From Torreya grandis (lineage: Eukaryota; Streptophyta; Pinopsida; Cupressales; Taxaceae), in contig JARHVA010000081.1 of NCBI GenBank assembly GCA_037957365.1, positions 8,437,001 to 8,501,000 on the forward strand: a stretch of 64,000 nt of DNA. Reading direction: 5' to 3'. Position 1 is the first letter of the stretch; each line of letters opens with the position of its first letter. The notes under the pieces are model-generated. The model ran no database searches and was not told the DNA's origin. It worked only from the letters and a program-made list of their open reading frames with translations. The translations under genes and the position numbers were made by a program. This document shows, piece by piece, positions 1-12,282 of the stretch.

Positions 1-900
1 TAGCCAACTTATCCTTGAGATGCTTGCGACTATCCTTCAACCTTCTATGCATCCCTCCCCTCATTCAATAGAGCCTATTTTGGATCCTATCCACACTCCC
101 TCTATAGTTGAGTATCTTCTTATTTTTGATCTTATTACTCCTTCAGTCAAGCCTTGCCCAATCTCTCCACTAGCCCCACCTTCTCTTGGTGATGGTGTGA
201 TCCCTTTACCGTAACTTGCTCCTTTACCCACCAAATAGACTAATCAACCTTATTGTGATATTCATAAAGTTTTCAATCATTGTACTAGATTAACTATACC
301 AACCTTCCTCATCTTCTACTTCCAATCCTCTTATGAATACACCTACCAAGTCTACTCATAAATGTATTTTTTGCTTACACAACACATATAGACATTCATC
401 CACACATTGTCATAAGTTTTAGAAATATATTAACACCTTGAATCCCACAACTCCTTAGCCTATAGGAAAGGCTATACCTTACCTAAAAGTTTTACTTAAA
501 TGTCTTCCCAAATATGGAGAGATATATTATCTCTGGCACCAATGTGGCACTCATCATACTAATTATTGTTGCATCCTTCAACAACATATTAAAGATCACC
601 TCATAAAAATTATTGTGCCTATTACCATTCCTTCCATAGTTCTCTCTCATAAGAAGGCTCCCCCTTATTTCCCCATGGATCCACCACCTATGATACCTTA
701 TCTACCTAGCATTTCTCCACTTGTGATTCCCTCACTAATGGATCCTCCTTCACCTATGGCCCATTCTCCACCAATGACACCTTCATCTCCTATAGAATCC
801 ATTCCCACACCTTCTGTTGAGTATCCTCTACATGATATCCCTCATCAGCATGATCTTTTAGGCATTCTTACATTTTTTTGAGAAGATTTGATCTAAATTA
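1..900 (+). other. Pro/Ser-rich degenerate repeat tract
   Basis: Two plus-strand open frames (20-214 and 615-881) have no start context I trust and are rich in Pro, Ser, Ile and His. Both contain a related motif, T-P-S-(I)-V-E-Y, encoded near 91-118 and 806-829, so the tract looks internally duplicated. Between them, 362-420 and 508-590 encode short Cys/His-rich strings that could be decayed zinc-knuckle-like modules. Most likely this is the low-complexity part of a gag-like polyprotein of a decayed retroelement. I cannot name the family and infer no function. Confidence 0.3.
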
Positions 901-2230
901 TTCTCTCAACTTTCCCTAAAGATTGATGAGACTTTGGCTACAGTCCAAGTTCAACTTCTTAGAGACTTATCAAATGTTATGGATAATGTGTGTGGACAAA
1001 TATATCAGTACTTATGATCACAAGCATGGTGATTTTACATTTATTTCTTCATTTGGATTGGACATGTGCTCCAACTTTCCATTTATCTATTTTATATCAT
1101 GTGACATTGTGTTAAATTCTTATCTATCTTACATGGTGACTTTTGTTTTACAATGAATATTACTTATGATGTCATTCTCTTATGGATTATTTTTCATAAT
1201 GACATACTTGTTATTTTTGAGTTAATTTCTTATGGTTACCTTGTTCTTTTTCATGATTTTTTCTATATTGTCTCTATAAACATGAATAATTACTATTGTG
1301 ACTTGGTTATACAAACCTTGCTCCCTTTAGTCATTCCTCATTTACCATGTGATTAGTTAGAAAATAATTCATCTCTTTATACTCTCCTTTTACCTTTCCA
1401 CTTTATATCTCCCCTTATTCCCTTTCATTTCCTTTCACAAACTAAGCATACACATGGTTGAGATTAAGATAACATGCAGGATCATAGTTCAACCTAAGTG
1501 TTCTAGTCAGTTATATCTTTGGATACTTAGCTTCCTTTAGCCTAAGACTAAAGCTCATTTGTTTATATCAATTTATCTCTCATTATCAGTCATTCTAAAT
1601 CCGTATGGAGGAGAAATATTAAAATGTATATAATATTCAAAAGCCAAAGCATTTAACAAAAGGTAATGATATAAAAGGTAACATTTAAAATTTATCAAAA
1701 TTCAAATCACACTAAAAGATGTGATTCAAAGTACATCTCCTCTTTCTAAAAGAAGCTCAAAATACACAATTAGCCTCATGATAAATTTTAGGTCTATTAG
1801 GGTATGGTAGTCTAGTATATTAGAAAAGGAGAATAATAAAATAGTTTAGTGCTACCTACTTTCTCATGCAAGTACCCAATCTTCACATTAGACCAATGGC
1901 TTTGTAAGAGGTCCTAAGGAATAGAGAGAACATTGTGGGAAGGTATGTCCATTTTAATTTTCTTGTTCAAAACTACCAACATGAGTTGATCTTATTACCA
2001 CACTTATTTGCCTACTTAGTTTTGTGCCTATAGAAAATAGGTATCCTTTATATATTGATGGCCACTAGTCACTTAATGTTTTTTAATGTCCTTAGTATGC
2101 ATCATGTTTCCTAAGGTATTATCATTATAAACCTAAATTATGGTTCTTAAATTCCATTTTTTACTCTCTATAACCCTAATATTTCACCTTGAGAAATATT
2201 TTTTTGATCACTAATCACTCCCCCTAGGAA
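901..2230. other. No recognisable gene
   Basis: AT-rich sequence with many stops on both strands. Small open frames at 923-1156 and 1153-1356 are compositional and hydrophobic and match nothing I know. No terminal repeat, PBS or polypurine tract with a partner was found. Confidence 0.5.
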
Positions 2231-2372
2231 TTCCCTTTGTGAGTTTCAGTGTAAGACCTTGGAAAGGACTAGGCCTTCCTTAAAAATTCCTGACTTCTCA
2301 CATTTTTTCCACCTCATTGGTGTTCCATTTGTGAGTTTTAGTGCAAGACCATGAATAGGACCTGGCCTTCCT
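2231..2372 (+). repeat. Two-copy tandem repeat, about 92-bp period
   Basis: A stretch of about 50 bp beginning TTCCCTTTGTGAG at 2231 recurs from 2323 (TTCCATTTGTGAG). Each copy ends in AGGCCTTCCT or TGGCCTTCCT, and both share GTGAGTTTYAGTG and CAAGACC-like words. The copies differ at several positions, so the duplication is old. No coding role is visible. Confidence 0.6.
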
Positions 2373-2579
2373 CACAAAAAATTTCAATATCCAAGTCACA
2401 ACAAAATTACATGCGTCAAATATGAGATAAGATGTGATTTAATATGAGTTACACATCATTGAAATGTTTCCCATATTTATTTTGTATGTTTTATGCTTAC
2501 TTCATTAATATTTCACTTTTATTTTCTTATTTTCTGATTGCATGTGAAAATCCAACCACTTTTCTTAATTTTTTCATAC

Positions 2580-2910
2580 TTTCCAACTTGAATTAGTGTG
2601 ATTAATTTAAGACTATTTTATCAATTTTGTTTATCTTTTATACTTCCCAACATGATTTAGTATGATTTATTGACTTAATTGATTTGTTCTTGTATCATTA
2701 GTCTTTCACATGCTTTCCATTTTATTACATTATTTTCATACATCCCAACGTGATTTAGTGTGATTTGACTTATTTTAATTTGGTTCAAATCTTTTTCATG
2801 GTTTAAAAACATTATTTGCCCTCTTATTTACCACATTTTTGGTTTGTTATACTTAGTCATATTTTTTTTATTACACATTTCCCATCGTGATATAGTGTGT
2901 AGTGAATTTG
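2580..2910 (+). repeat. Short interspersed motif, four copies
   Basis: The motif (T)CCCAACRTGATTTAGTGTGATTT recurs with drift near 2581, 2645, 2744 and 2878, separated by T-rich sequence of unequal length (about 64, 99 and 134 bp apart). The unequal spacing argues against a simple satellite. It may be a subrepeat array in an old LTR or UTR. Confidence 0.45.
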
Positions 2911-4849
2911 TTTCTGATTAATTATACTTTTCCAAGTCTTTTTGCATGTTTCTTTTTAACCATAAATGTGTATTACATAATGCTAGAAAAGAAAACACCA
3001 CACATATATTTTCCATAACATATACAACAAAATCAAAATACATGTGCTACAAAGAAATATATCCATGCATCCACAACCACAACCACAATATAACCCATAA
3101 AATCAACATCCACCTATCAAAATAGAATATATCTATATATCATGTGTTTCAATATAAATAGTACAAAAATACATCAATCCAAATCTATGGCCGAGATCCA
3201 TCATGCCTATCTTGTGGCCTATCCACACTACCCATAGATACCTCAAACTATCCCCTCTGAATATTGTGTTGTAAATAGGTTATTCGAGATCTCAAACCTA
3301 TTACCTGTTCCTATAGGTTGGCCACTTGGGCCTGTACCTATCCTAACTAGATCATGACAGCCATATGAGTAGCTCTCTCCTTAGCTAAAGCCTACCAATC
3401 ATATACCTCTCCTGATCCCACCCATACTAGTGTTTTAAATCCATCTTTATGTGCCTATAACTACCTTGTGACCTTCCCCACTAGTCTAAACCAACCTATT
3501 TGAGAAGGGGCAGATGTACTATAGGATCATCAAATGTGGTGTGGTTGTACGGTACCATTACACTATCCAGAATATCATGATGCAATCCCATCACCAAGGA
3601 TCCACATCTAACCTCCTTGTCTTTAGGATATTAAATCACTTATATATCTCAAAATCTATCTATCTACAATCATATACAACTAAGTATTCTATCTCAAAGA
3701 TTAAAAAAATTACAACATTTATCCCCTGTCCCAATGTCACCAACCATGATCTCTCTATCAGACCATCCCTTAAGAACTTTGTCTATGGGATTTCTCCCAA
3801 TAAAATAAAAACCTAGAGTCACCACACATACACATTATGGGCCTCTCCTTAGTGGTGACTCTATAAACTAGCTCTACCTGGGATGATTGATGGGTCATCC
3901 TAGATCACCACCCTCTATGCTCACTCTTGCCACTGACATCTACATCAGTGATATGACCGAGATGGTCATTAATCCTCTTATTTTGGTATCATATATGATA
4001 CTTTTGGCACCCCTATATCCACTTCCATGCCATATCCTCCTACTATTGTTAGTTGTCATGCTCAACTAGTCCATAGTCTCACATGCCATAGTATGATCTT
4101 TAGTCTCTAGATTGGTGCTCCTCCTCCTCTCCTACTTGACTCTTTTGCATGATGATACCAAAATGTAGGCACCACTATAAGAGCCACCAAGTGTGGGAGT
4201 TCAAACTATCCTGGCAAGCATTCCACTAAATGTGGCTCTACCCATTAGGTATAATGGCTCATGATCTATTGTTAAGCAAAACTTGGCACCACAGTCACCC
4301 AACTTAGCCAAATAGTCACAATATATGCATAAGGCTTTCACACAATCTCTTTTTGTATGATTGTCTATAATTATAGAATGTGGGGCATGACCTATACTCT
4401 TGGTCTTGCCTCCATTACACAACTTGAGGTAACTGATCATCGACCACATGGGGTAACCTAATTGGATGATACATCATGAACCCCTCATATATCTAGGTGG
4501 TTAGTAATGCCACTAGTCCCATAGTCTTATTCCCTCTAGATAACATCCCATACATATCATGTATTAGCTAAATCCAAATGATAGAACTCAAGTCATAGAG
4601 TGCCCCTTAATCCAATATGGACTAACACATAACTATCACATACAATTGTACCTTACCTTCCAACTTGTGACACAATACTCATGTTTTCATAAGTCTTATA
4701 TCATATCCTTTTGGATATTTGTAATCTATGTAATATATACATCAAACAAAATCACCCTCAGTTTTGGGTAAATCCTATCTGATCATGTAACACATTGAAC
4801 TAGTGCTCATATCTCCTCCTAGACATCTAGTGTCCCTGTGATCATTGGT
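2911..4849. other. Unassigned decayed sequence
   Basis: No feature can be supported. The minus-strand frame at 4201-4449 (82 codons) has more ordinary amino-acid composition than its neighbours and lies downstream, on the same strand, of the plant-mobile-domain-like relic at 4850-5095. It could be a further piece of that relic, but I see no diagnostic motif. Confidence 0.4.
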
Positions 4850-5095
4850 GTCCCCATATTGATAGTCTAATAAATACATTGATGTCCTCTAAAGTGATAC
4901 CAACCTCTATGTTATCCCCATCTACCACTCATTTAAATATGTTGGTCAAGCACTCCCATGCTATAAGGAACTTGACCATGAGATCATTCAGTGAGATACA
5001 TCTCATCTCCATTATTCCTCTAAATCCCAACTTGACTAATATATCTCTATCTACATCCATCAAGTGCTCTAGTAAATTAGGTAACTATGTGGCAT
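4850..5095 (-). pseudogene. Possible plant-mobile-domain (aminotransferase-like) relic
   Basis: Read on the minus strand from about 5090 down to 4850, one frame gives a hydrophobic and Trp-containing stretch followed by G-D-N-I-E-V-G-I-T-L-E-D-I and then L-S-I-W-G. This resembles the plant mobile domain core: W..R..TF followed by G-E-x-T-I-T-L-x-D-V and GLP-x-G. Such domains occur in host genes and are carried by plant transposons. The frame contains a stop where the family has Trp, and flanking frames are full of stops. The similarity is judged by eye from a short stretch. It could instead be chance or a retroelement accessory ORF. Confidence 0.3.
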
Positions 5096-5234
5096 TGATC
5101 AATCACCATAATCTATCATACCTCTGCATAATATCAAATAACAAAGGATGTATTAGACCTCCATGTCATCTATAATTATAATAAATTCTTATAAAATTCA
5201 TAAAAATTAAATTGGTTTGCTTCAATTTTTAACC

Positions 5235-5370
5235 TTATTGGCTTAACATTACTAAGTTGGTCATTTATTACTAATTTGGCCACTTAATACTAAGTCAAAT
5301 CCTCTTTCAGCCCTCAACCAACTAATTCGACCACTTACTACTAAGTTAGCCTACTGGTTTTTCTTTTTCT
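5235..5370 (+). repeat. Short tandem motif TTACTAAGTTGGYCA
   Basis: The words TTACTAAGTTGGTCA, TTACTAATTTGGCCA and related forms (ATACTAAGTC, CTACTAAGTTAGCC) recur within about 130 bp, interleaved with CGACCACTTA-type words. This is a degenerate short-period repeat with no coding potential. Confidence 0.4.
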
Positions 5371-5962
5371 TCTACCAATTAGGTTGACCTGGTCAACTTT
5401 GTTTTTTCATAGCCTCGATCTTTTTACCTAAATTTTAGGCATTTATTTGCCCAATTAATTTCAATCTAATACCCCATTTCATTCGTAGTGTCCCTAAAAA
5501 TTCCCTATGGTTCATTTCAATATCTAGATTTTGCCTAATTATCAAATTTCTATAAATCACTCAATTGAAAATAAAAATACTCAAAAAACTAAAATTTCCA
5601 ATTACTTACTTGTACTTCATTCACTACATCCACTATGTGTCCTCCTTGTCTCAACTATCGTCTCCTCACCATCCCATCTCTCTAGGCTCTCACTAGGTCT
5701 CTCAAAGCTCTTTTTTTCTCAAAATAGCAAATAATAGAAAATGAATTCTTTTTCACCCTATTTAAATTTACCATTTAAAATTATTTACCCTTCAAACATT
5801 TACCATCATATTCCTTATTTTTATCATATTTTTATTTCTACGAACTCTTTTTCCAAACCATAAAAAGTTTTGGAATCTTAATGTCGTAGAGAATCTTCTA
5901 ACTATTACATGCTTATGCTTCAAAAAAATTTATTTTTTGCTCTTTTTTGCTAATCTCTACAG

Positions 5963-6033
5963 GTTTACCTAATGTTCCTCACATTAGATGCCTTCACATC
6001 TCTCACATCTCCTTCTTTATCTACAACACTAAG
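5963..6033 (+). other. Isolated exon-like segment with good splice sites
   Basis: A 71-bp segment is preceded by a pyrimidine-rich tract ending CTCTACAG (AG at 5961-5962) and followed by AAG|GTAAGTA (GT at 6034-6035), an almost ideal plant donor. One frame is open through the segment, but I recognise no protein. It could be an exon of a decayed host gene or of a captured gene fragment, or chance. Further splice-like sites at 6946 and 8632 on the same strand make chance a little less likely. Confidence 0.3.
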
Positions 6034-6665
6034 GTAAGTAAAGGTATGTGTTGTTCAATTATATTGTTTCATTTATTTTATTTACTTCTTAATGCACTTT
6101 ATTTAGCATCAATGTTATGTGTTATCATGTTATTTTCATGAAACACCATCCCCTATTGCACCTATATGACACATGATGATCTTTGAGTGGGGCATATGCA
6201 TACACATACTACTTTTAAAATTTTATCAATAGTTAACTCTCCTTATCATATAGGAACCCATTGAGTTTCAATCTCTCTGAGTGCATGTCCTAAGGGGTAC
6301 ACTGAGAAAAGGGTGGGTAGACCATTGGTGATTCATATGATTTTTGTCCCTTCTTCCACTTTTTATATACATATTTGTCTCCTAAAAACCATTCCCCTAA
6401 GCTTTGCCTCCCATTAACACACTTGTCTAGAATTTTACCACCTTCATTAGTCTTTCCCTAATTTAGACCCCTTTTTGATAGTTTATATGACTATGTCAGC
6501 CTTAACCACCTTGTATCCTTATTGATAAAACTTATTAGGGACTATGTCAACCCTTGACTGACCTAGTATGTGACCTAGTATGTTTTTTTTTAAATTATGA
6601 TACTAGGTCAACCAGGTCAACCTTATTAAGTAAAACTTTTGGAAGGGTTTAGGGTTAGATTAGCC

Positions 6666-6673
6666 TATATAAA
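6666..6673 (+). promoter_or_regulatory. Candidate TATA box
   Basis: TATATAAA lies in a CTATATAAACAC context, about 270 bp upstream of a strong donor-like site (CAAAG|GTAAGT, GT at 6946-6947). The arrangement of TATA, transcribed leader and donor fits either a host promoter with a 5' intron or an LTR promoter. No start site can be confirmed. Confidence 0.3.
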
Positions 6674-8632
6674 CACATTCATTTTTATAATTTATGATGA
6701 AGATAATAAGACATAAAATATATTGTGCATCTGCTTATCCACCATTCTACTTGAGGAACAAACTTAGGGTTTCATAATTTTTTTAGAGATAAGGATCTTG
6801 TCTTGTGGAGAAGTCTTTTATATGCCTTGATAGGTTGTATAGACTAGAGTTGATTTATCCTTATCATCCTTACATACCACAAAAACCTCTTATGAAGCAC
6901 CTTCACCAATAGAGAGATTGAGGCTTGGCAGGTTTGTCTTCAAAGGTAAGTATTCCTAACTTTGTTCCTTCTTTGTAAGATTAGATAGATATGAATTTGT
7001 ACTTTTATTCCATGCATTAGGATTATGTATACATTGATGTGAGTATATGTCTTCTATGCATGTTTAATTTCAATTTTTATTATCCCCACTTTGTGCCACA
7101 ACCTTTGGTGAGCACTATATTAGATTTTTTTTAACTTATTATTAGTATAGTAAATATAAAAACATAGGACCTAGATATGTTTATTTCATAGTTTTTCTTG
7201 ACTGGAGGATTTGGAACCCTTCTTAGTAATATTATTGTGGTAATAGATCTCTTGGCTAGGTCTAGTGGATTCATATTGGTCATGCCCTTGATTATCTAAT
7301 GTATCCGCAATAGGAAGTGTAAGTAGAATCTATCTTCTTTGAGATATGATTAATTTATAAATTTGATGAATTTCCCATTACATACATAAAGCAAAACCCC
7401 TATTGTCTTGGTCGCTTCCTACATTAACCCCAATATTAAGGATCTCAGATCACATGTAGTTCTTCCTTAGGGAACATGCATAATTAATGTGCATGGTATA
7501 CTAGATTGACTTTCAGTTAGGCCCTTATTTGATCGAGCATGCAAGTCTAGATGTGATAGTTGAGTAAGATATAGAATATTGAGCTATAATATTGACTAAT
7601 TTTATGTAATTATGTGCCAAGATATTAAGTAGTAGATGTAAAATGCCTTATTAGGCTCTTTATATATAATAAAATTTGATTTTAATGTAATACCTTGTTC
7701 GTTGGCTAATAAGATGTAAAAGAGGGATCAAAAACATAAAATAAGGCTCAAGGGATGGTTAAGACCCAAAACATGGAAGAAAATGACTGTTGGACACTAG
7801 TATCATAATTGGACACTAGTGTCACATAGGGTTACTATACAGATAAGGGTGATAGTGTGTTGAGGCCTAAAAATAGAGTTACGACAAAGCAGGACAAGCT
7901 AGGGGCCCTTATGACTAGGAAGAGGTGACTCATGACCATTGGGGGTGTAACAAATAAGGAAACAAAGACATAAAAAAGATTAAAAGACACAAATTGACAA
8001 TGTGAATAAGGACTATATTCATCATTAAGACCTTCATGTGAAAGAGCAATAAAATGCATAGTACTTATGGTTTCTTGACCAAATTAGGGTGTATACACCA
8101 TGATGTAATTTTACACACTGATACCTAGGACTTACTTTTATGGACTATATTAAGCCAATCTACTGTAGTAGTTAGTTTCATTTTGGTATGGTTGAGGTGA
8201 TTAAATCACTCAATCTTACCAAGTTTTTAGGTTGGACTTGATTGTATCATCCAACCTTACCAATTTGATAGCATGATTTGACATTGTTCACTCATGCTCA
8301 CCAGGTTATAAGTATGATTAGGTTGAATGGTTGAGCTCTCAATTGTTGAATGACAAATTAGTTTTTATCTAAGGTTGTGGGCATGTGCCTTCTACTCTCT
8401 CTTTCTATCTAATTATAGATATGCACCTTCCAAATTTATATATTTTTCCTATTACTAGTTTCAAAGCCTTATAATGATATATATTTTAAATCAACTTGCC
8501 AATAGGCAAGGTAATTACATCGATACATAGGTGTACTCTTAAACCTTGTTCTTTCTATTTCAATCTTTTTAAGTACTTGTAATTATATATTATATGAACT
8601 AATTATGTATTGTAACATGCTTTTGGTTTCAG

Positions 8633-8693
8633 GTCAGTCACCAACAACGCACTCAATATGGACTCAAGAAAAGGCAAAGTGTGTTATGCACAC
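8633..8693 (+). other. Second exon-like segment
   Basis: The segment is preceded by GCTTTTGGTTTCAG (AG at 8631-8632), a good plant acceptor, and followed by CAC|GTAGGT, a weaker donor. With the donor at 6946 it would define an intron of about 1.7 kb. The 61 bp gives no recognisable peptide. It ends only about 45 bp before a polypurine-like tract at 8739-8750, so it may belong to a retroelement transcript rather than a host gene. Confidence 0.25.
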
Positions 8694-8738
8694 GTAGGTA
8701 CACATTCTTTTCCTTTAAACTAAAAATTTCATTACAAG

Positions 8739-9983
8739 ATTAAGGGGGGATGTAGAAATTATTTTATGGATTATATAACACCTCATTATTATACACTTGG
8801 AAAAATTAGACCTTCACTATTCTTCATAGTTATAAACATTTACCACTTTATAAATTCTTGCATATACTCTATATTATGCCCCTAAACCTATCTCTTAGTC
8901 TAACTAGTATTATGTTGATGAGCCACACCTTCTATCTTTCCAAAAATGTTTAAAACCTACTTATCTTCCATATATGTCAGTTTTAATTTTATACCTACTT
9001 TTTTACTCCTTAGACATTGACATCTAGGATAAACACCTATATTGACACTAGTGTTATAGTCTAACGCAAGTGTCTAGTGCACTAAAGTCATCAAATTTAC
9101 AAATGAAAGGTATCCTAATGTTTGGCCTAAGTGTTTGAATGTGAGTTATTTTTATAAACGTATTGATATAAATACAAGATCAACCCTCATTTATTCCTCA
9201 CCTAGAAAATTATTACATACTCAAAACAATTTTACAAAAGGCATTCAATCAAGCACTCAAGTAGTAAAGACTCCCTATTTTATCCTATTTTCACATCAGT
9301 AATAGGGATAATACATACATGAGCTTAAATTACTGAAGGAGAAGCCCAATAAATATATTTGCCAATTTATAATCTAGGTCACTATTGTATTTTATTTATA
9401 CATATTGCATGATTCACACATAAGCCAACACATAGAGGAGAACTACATCAGTCTGAGGCCCTCTTTGTAGTATAAGCTATGTAGGCAACATTTATTAAAA
9501 GAGGGGTATTTGGATTCAATTAGACACCATGTTCCCACTAATCACATTTTCCCCAAGGTCACTATAAAGATAAAGTACTAGGGTTTTATAAATTCATGAG
9601 GAATGATAGTCCATGACCCAGATCTGAATGGACTAAAGCAAAGGCAAGACTAAACTTAGGAGTATCCAAGTGGTCACATCTTTTTCTAGTAGGTATTCTA
9701 TATAAAAAACTTGCATCAGGTTTAGATAGTAGTATTGATGTAACTATCATAGGCTGATGCTAGTGTCCACATCTACAAAAGCATCAAACCTACAATTTGA
9801 TGAATATTCCAAAATCCTCTTCTAGTTTTCTTCTTAATTGTTCTAGATCTAGAACTACATTAGCATCAAAAAAAGCTAAGTATATTAATTCTCTGACATT
9901 TTCATATTTAACATAGTTGTACCTACTATTTTTTGGTTTATCTCAATTTAAGAAATTCAATATATGTTTGTATCAGAGTTAGC
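8739..9983 (+). mobile_element. Possible LTR with PPT on its left and PBS on its right
   Basis: The sequence GATTAAGGGGGGA (to 8750) looks like the polypurine tract of a plant LTR retrotransposon and is followed by TGTAGAAATT, a plausible LTR start at 8751. At about 9968-9983, TTTGTATCAGAGTTAGC resembles the tRNA-iMet primer-binding site (TGGTATCAGAGC) with one or two changes. If both are real, the 1.2 kb between them is an LTR that is at once a 3' LTR (PPT to the left) and a 5' LTR (PBS to the right), as in a tandem element. I find no second copy in the window and cannot place the LTR end exactly. Confidence 0.3.
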
Positions 9984-10154
9984 ACCCAATTGGCATATTG
10001 TAGATCTAATTATCACCTTTGTGCATTGTCATTTCTATATTATTAACCCTATCTAACCTATGTAGGATCTATATCTAATTTAGGATTAAACACCTATATT
10101 ATATAGTTATTAAATATTGTTATACTAATTTTAAATAAATATTAAATATTTTAG

Positions 10155-10155
<1 letters not shown>

Positions 10156-10228
<73 letters not shown>
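10156..10228 (+). repeat. (TG)n microsatellite
   Basis: An uninterrupted TG dinucleotide tract of 73 bp, seen as a poly-(Thr-His) frame on the other strand. It is flanked on both sides by AT-rich sequence dominated by TA and AAT words. It is probably an ordinary slippage product. Confidence 0.95.
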
Positions 10229-10230
<2 letters not shown>

Positions 10231-10489
10231 TAATATATCATATATTAATAATAAAAACATTTTCATTGTAATATAAATAAATATAATTATTATACTATAT
10301 TTTAGTATTTTAATATACCACAAAATATTATAATATCTATTAATATATTAAATTTATATACTATGTAATATGATATTAAATTATAAGTTAAGAAGTGATA
10401 TATAGTATAATATTTATATGCATATGTATTAAAACAATTTAATATATTATAATATAAATAAAAAATTATAATATATTAATATATTATTT
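10229..10489. repeat. Very AT-rich tract
   Basis: About 260 bp consisting almost only of A and T, with many TAATATATTA-like words, between the TG microsatellite and a transcript-like fragment. It could be the expanded tail of that fragment on the minus strand, or a remnant of the (TA)n tract that occupies the matching place in the other chromovirus LTR (63327-63401). Confidence 0.6.
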
Positions 10490-10803
10490 TTTATATAATG
10501 GTAAATAAAATGGTTTAAAAGGATCCCATAACTTGATATACATACAAAAGATAGGCAATATAGTTCTAATAAAAACAAACAAGAGACAAGCCCTTAAACA
10601 AACTAGATATAAGGGCCACCTAACATCAATAAAATGTAAGCAAAAAATACCCAAACCTTCAGCAATCAAAAAAACCAAAGAATAACCTTAGAGATCAGCC
10701 ATCTCCTCTAGGTAGATGGCAACTTCCATTTCTTCTTTAAGTGCCTAAATCATGGCATCTATAATGTCATCTTGATTTTCTAGGGTTTTGCCTTTAGTCA
10801 TCT
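10490..10803 (-). mobile_element. Possible 5'-truncated retrotransposed fragment
   Basis: Homology to the chromovirus LTR stops abruptly at about 10804. Reading the minus strand from there, an ATG at 10801-10799 opens a frame of 37 codons (one internal TAG) that is charged and helix-like and ends at 10687. A transcript-like stretch follows, running into A-rich and AT-rich sequence below 10500. This order (truncated coding end, 3' UTR, A-rich tail, inserted in an LTR) is typical of non-LTR retrotransposition. I do not recognise the protein and cannot delimit a target-site duplication. Confidence 0.3.
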
Positions 10804-10804
10804 T

Positions 10805-12282
10805 CTATAGCGATGCATATCTATATAGTTGTGTACAAATACTACAATGATTTACATTATATACTAAATTCTAGTGACACTTTAGAGTATATAGCAACTC
10901 AAAATACATACAGGAATGTTAACTATGTTTTATAAACACTAACAATTAAAATATTATAATGGATTTCCTATGCTACATGGATATTATATATTTTTTGTAT
11001 CCTACACTAGATATAATAGACCTATGGTAAATGGTTTTCCTTTTTACTATAGTCATTGCCTACTTTGTGGGATGCATTAACCACTACTATAATAGTAAGC
11101 ACAAACCACCAAAATCTTATTACTAAAATTACATTTAGAAAGATGGCCATTCTACTATGTGAAATGTCAAATTTAGTCTGTTGAATAGATTCTTGTTTAA
11201 TGGGTAGTATCCATGATTCATAAACATTTATAGTCAGTTTATATTTCACAATTAAATATACATCCCAAACCTTTAAAAACATACAGACCTTTCATGGAAT
11301 GTTTCAACCCATAAGTTTTCCATGATCATACACTAGAATTGAAAACATTGCCTACCTAGAAAATAGAGTTGAAAATATTCTTATATGCTTCCCCTTTTTC
11401 TCCTTCTAGTTGTGTTGCACCTCCCTTTTTGTCTTCTCTATTTTTTTTTCCAAAACACTTATGATATCTTTCACATAATTCCCCATAGGCTAAAAAGGGC
11501 ATGGTCCTTAAGGTTTTTTCTTTGTTTTAGATTTTAGATTTTATTTTCTTTTTCTTTTTATTTTTATTTTTTAAATGTATTTATGTCTTTATTTTTTCTT
11601 AATTTTGGTCCTCTTATTCCTTTTTTTTATTATTGATTTTTTCCATTTTTCACTTTTCATGCTAATTTCTAACTATTATTTCTTTCAACATAAAATAGAA
11701 AATATTGATAATTTAATAAATTATGTTAATAATGTTTCTACGAGAATTAATGATTAAATGCACTAATTATGCAAAATAAATTCATAAATCATTTAACCTA
11801 TGCTTAGTAGATTATGAAAATCAACTATCTAATACAATTTAAAAATAAACATACTATGTTACCCATTTTATTATACATTTTAACATGTGCTAACAGTGTG
11901 TGTAGAGTTCACCAGTTTCTCTATTGTCCTCCAACATCTCCATCTATGTTACCCTCTTTGATGATCATCTTCCTCTGGCATGCTCTAAGGGATGAGTCCT
12001 CATGCATCAACCTCACAACACGTAGTTAGTTAGATCATATCAACATGATAAATATACAACATAAAAAATAACTAAAATAACACATCAACATGTTTGTAAT
12101 GTAAACACATACACTAAAACTAACTCACAATAATGTAAACTTGTATCCTAAACAATATCCTACTGTGCCATAACAACACATATCTCAAAATTTAGTAAAA
12201 AATACAACCAAATCAAATGTGTCAACTATAAATATCTAAAGATAGTCAGATGGTTTACTTAGTCAAGAATTGGGATGTAACA
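10805..12282 (-). repeat. 3' LTR of the minus-strand chromovirus (partial)
   Basis: From about 10805 to 11430 the sequence matches 63402-64000 in direct orientation, including shared words such as TACATTATATACTAAATTC and TATAATGGATTTCCTATGC. On the minus strand the LTR begins TGTTACATCCC at 12282, directly after a polypurine tract. The 3' end of the LTR is missing or displaced: homology breaks near 10804. Many point differences separate the two copies, so the insertion is old. Confidence 0.75.

Noticed and set aside
5220..5420. Terminal inverted repeat from GGTTGACCTGGTCAAC-like words near 5385 and 6605
   Set aside because: The words are self-complementary and short, with no matching target duplication and no transposase between them.
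10120..10323. Poly-(Thr-His) frame
   Set aside because: Product of the (TG)n microsatellite.
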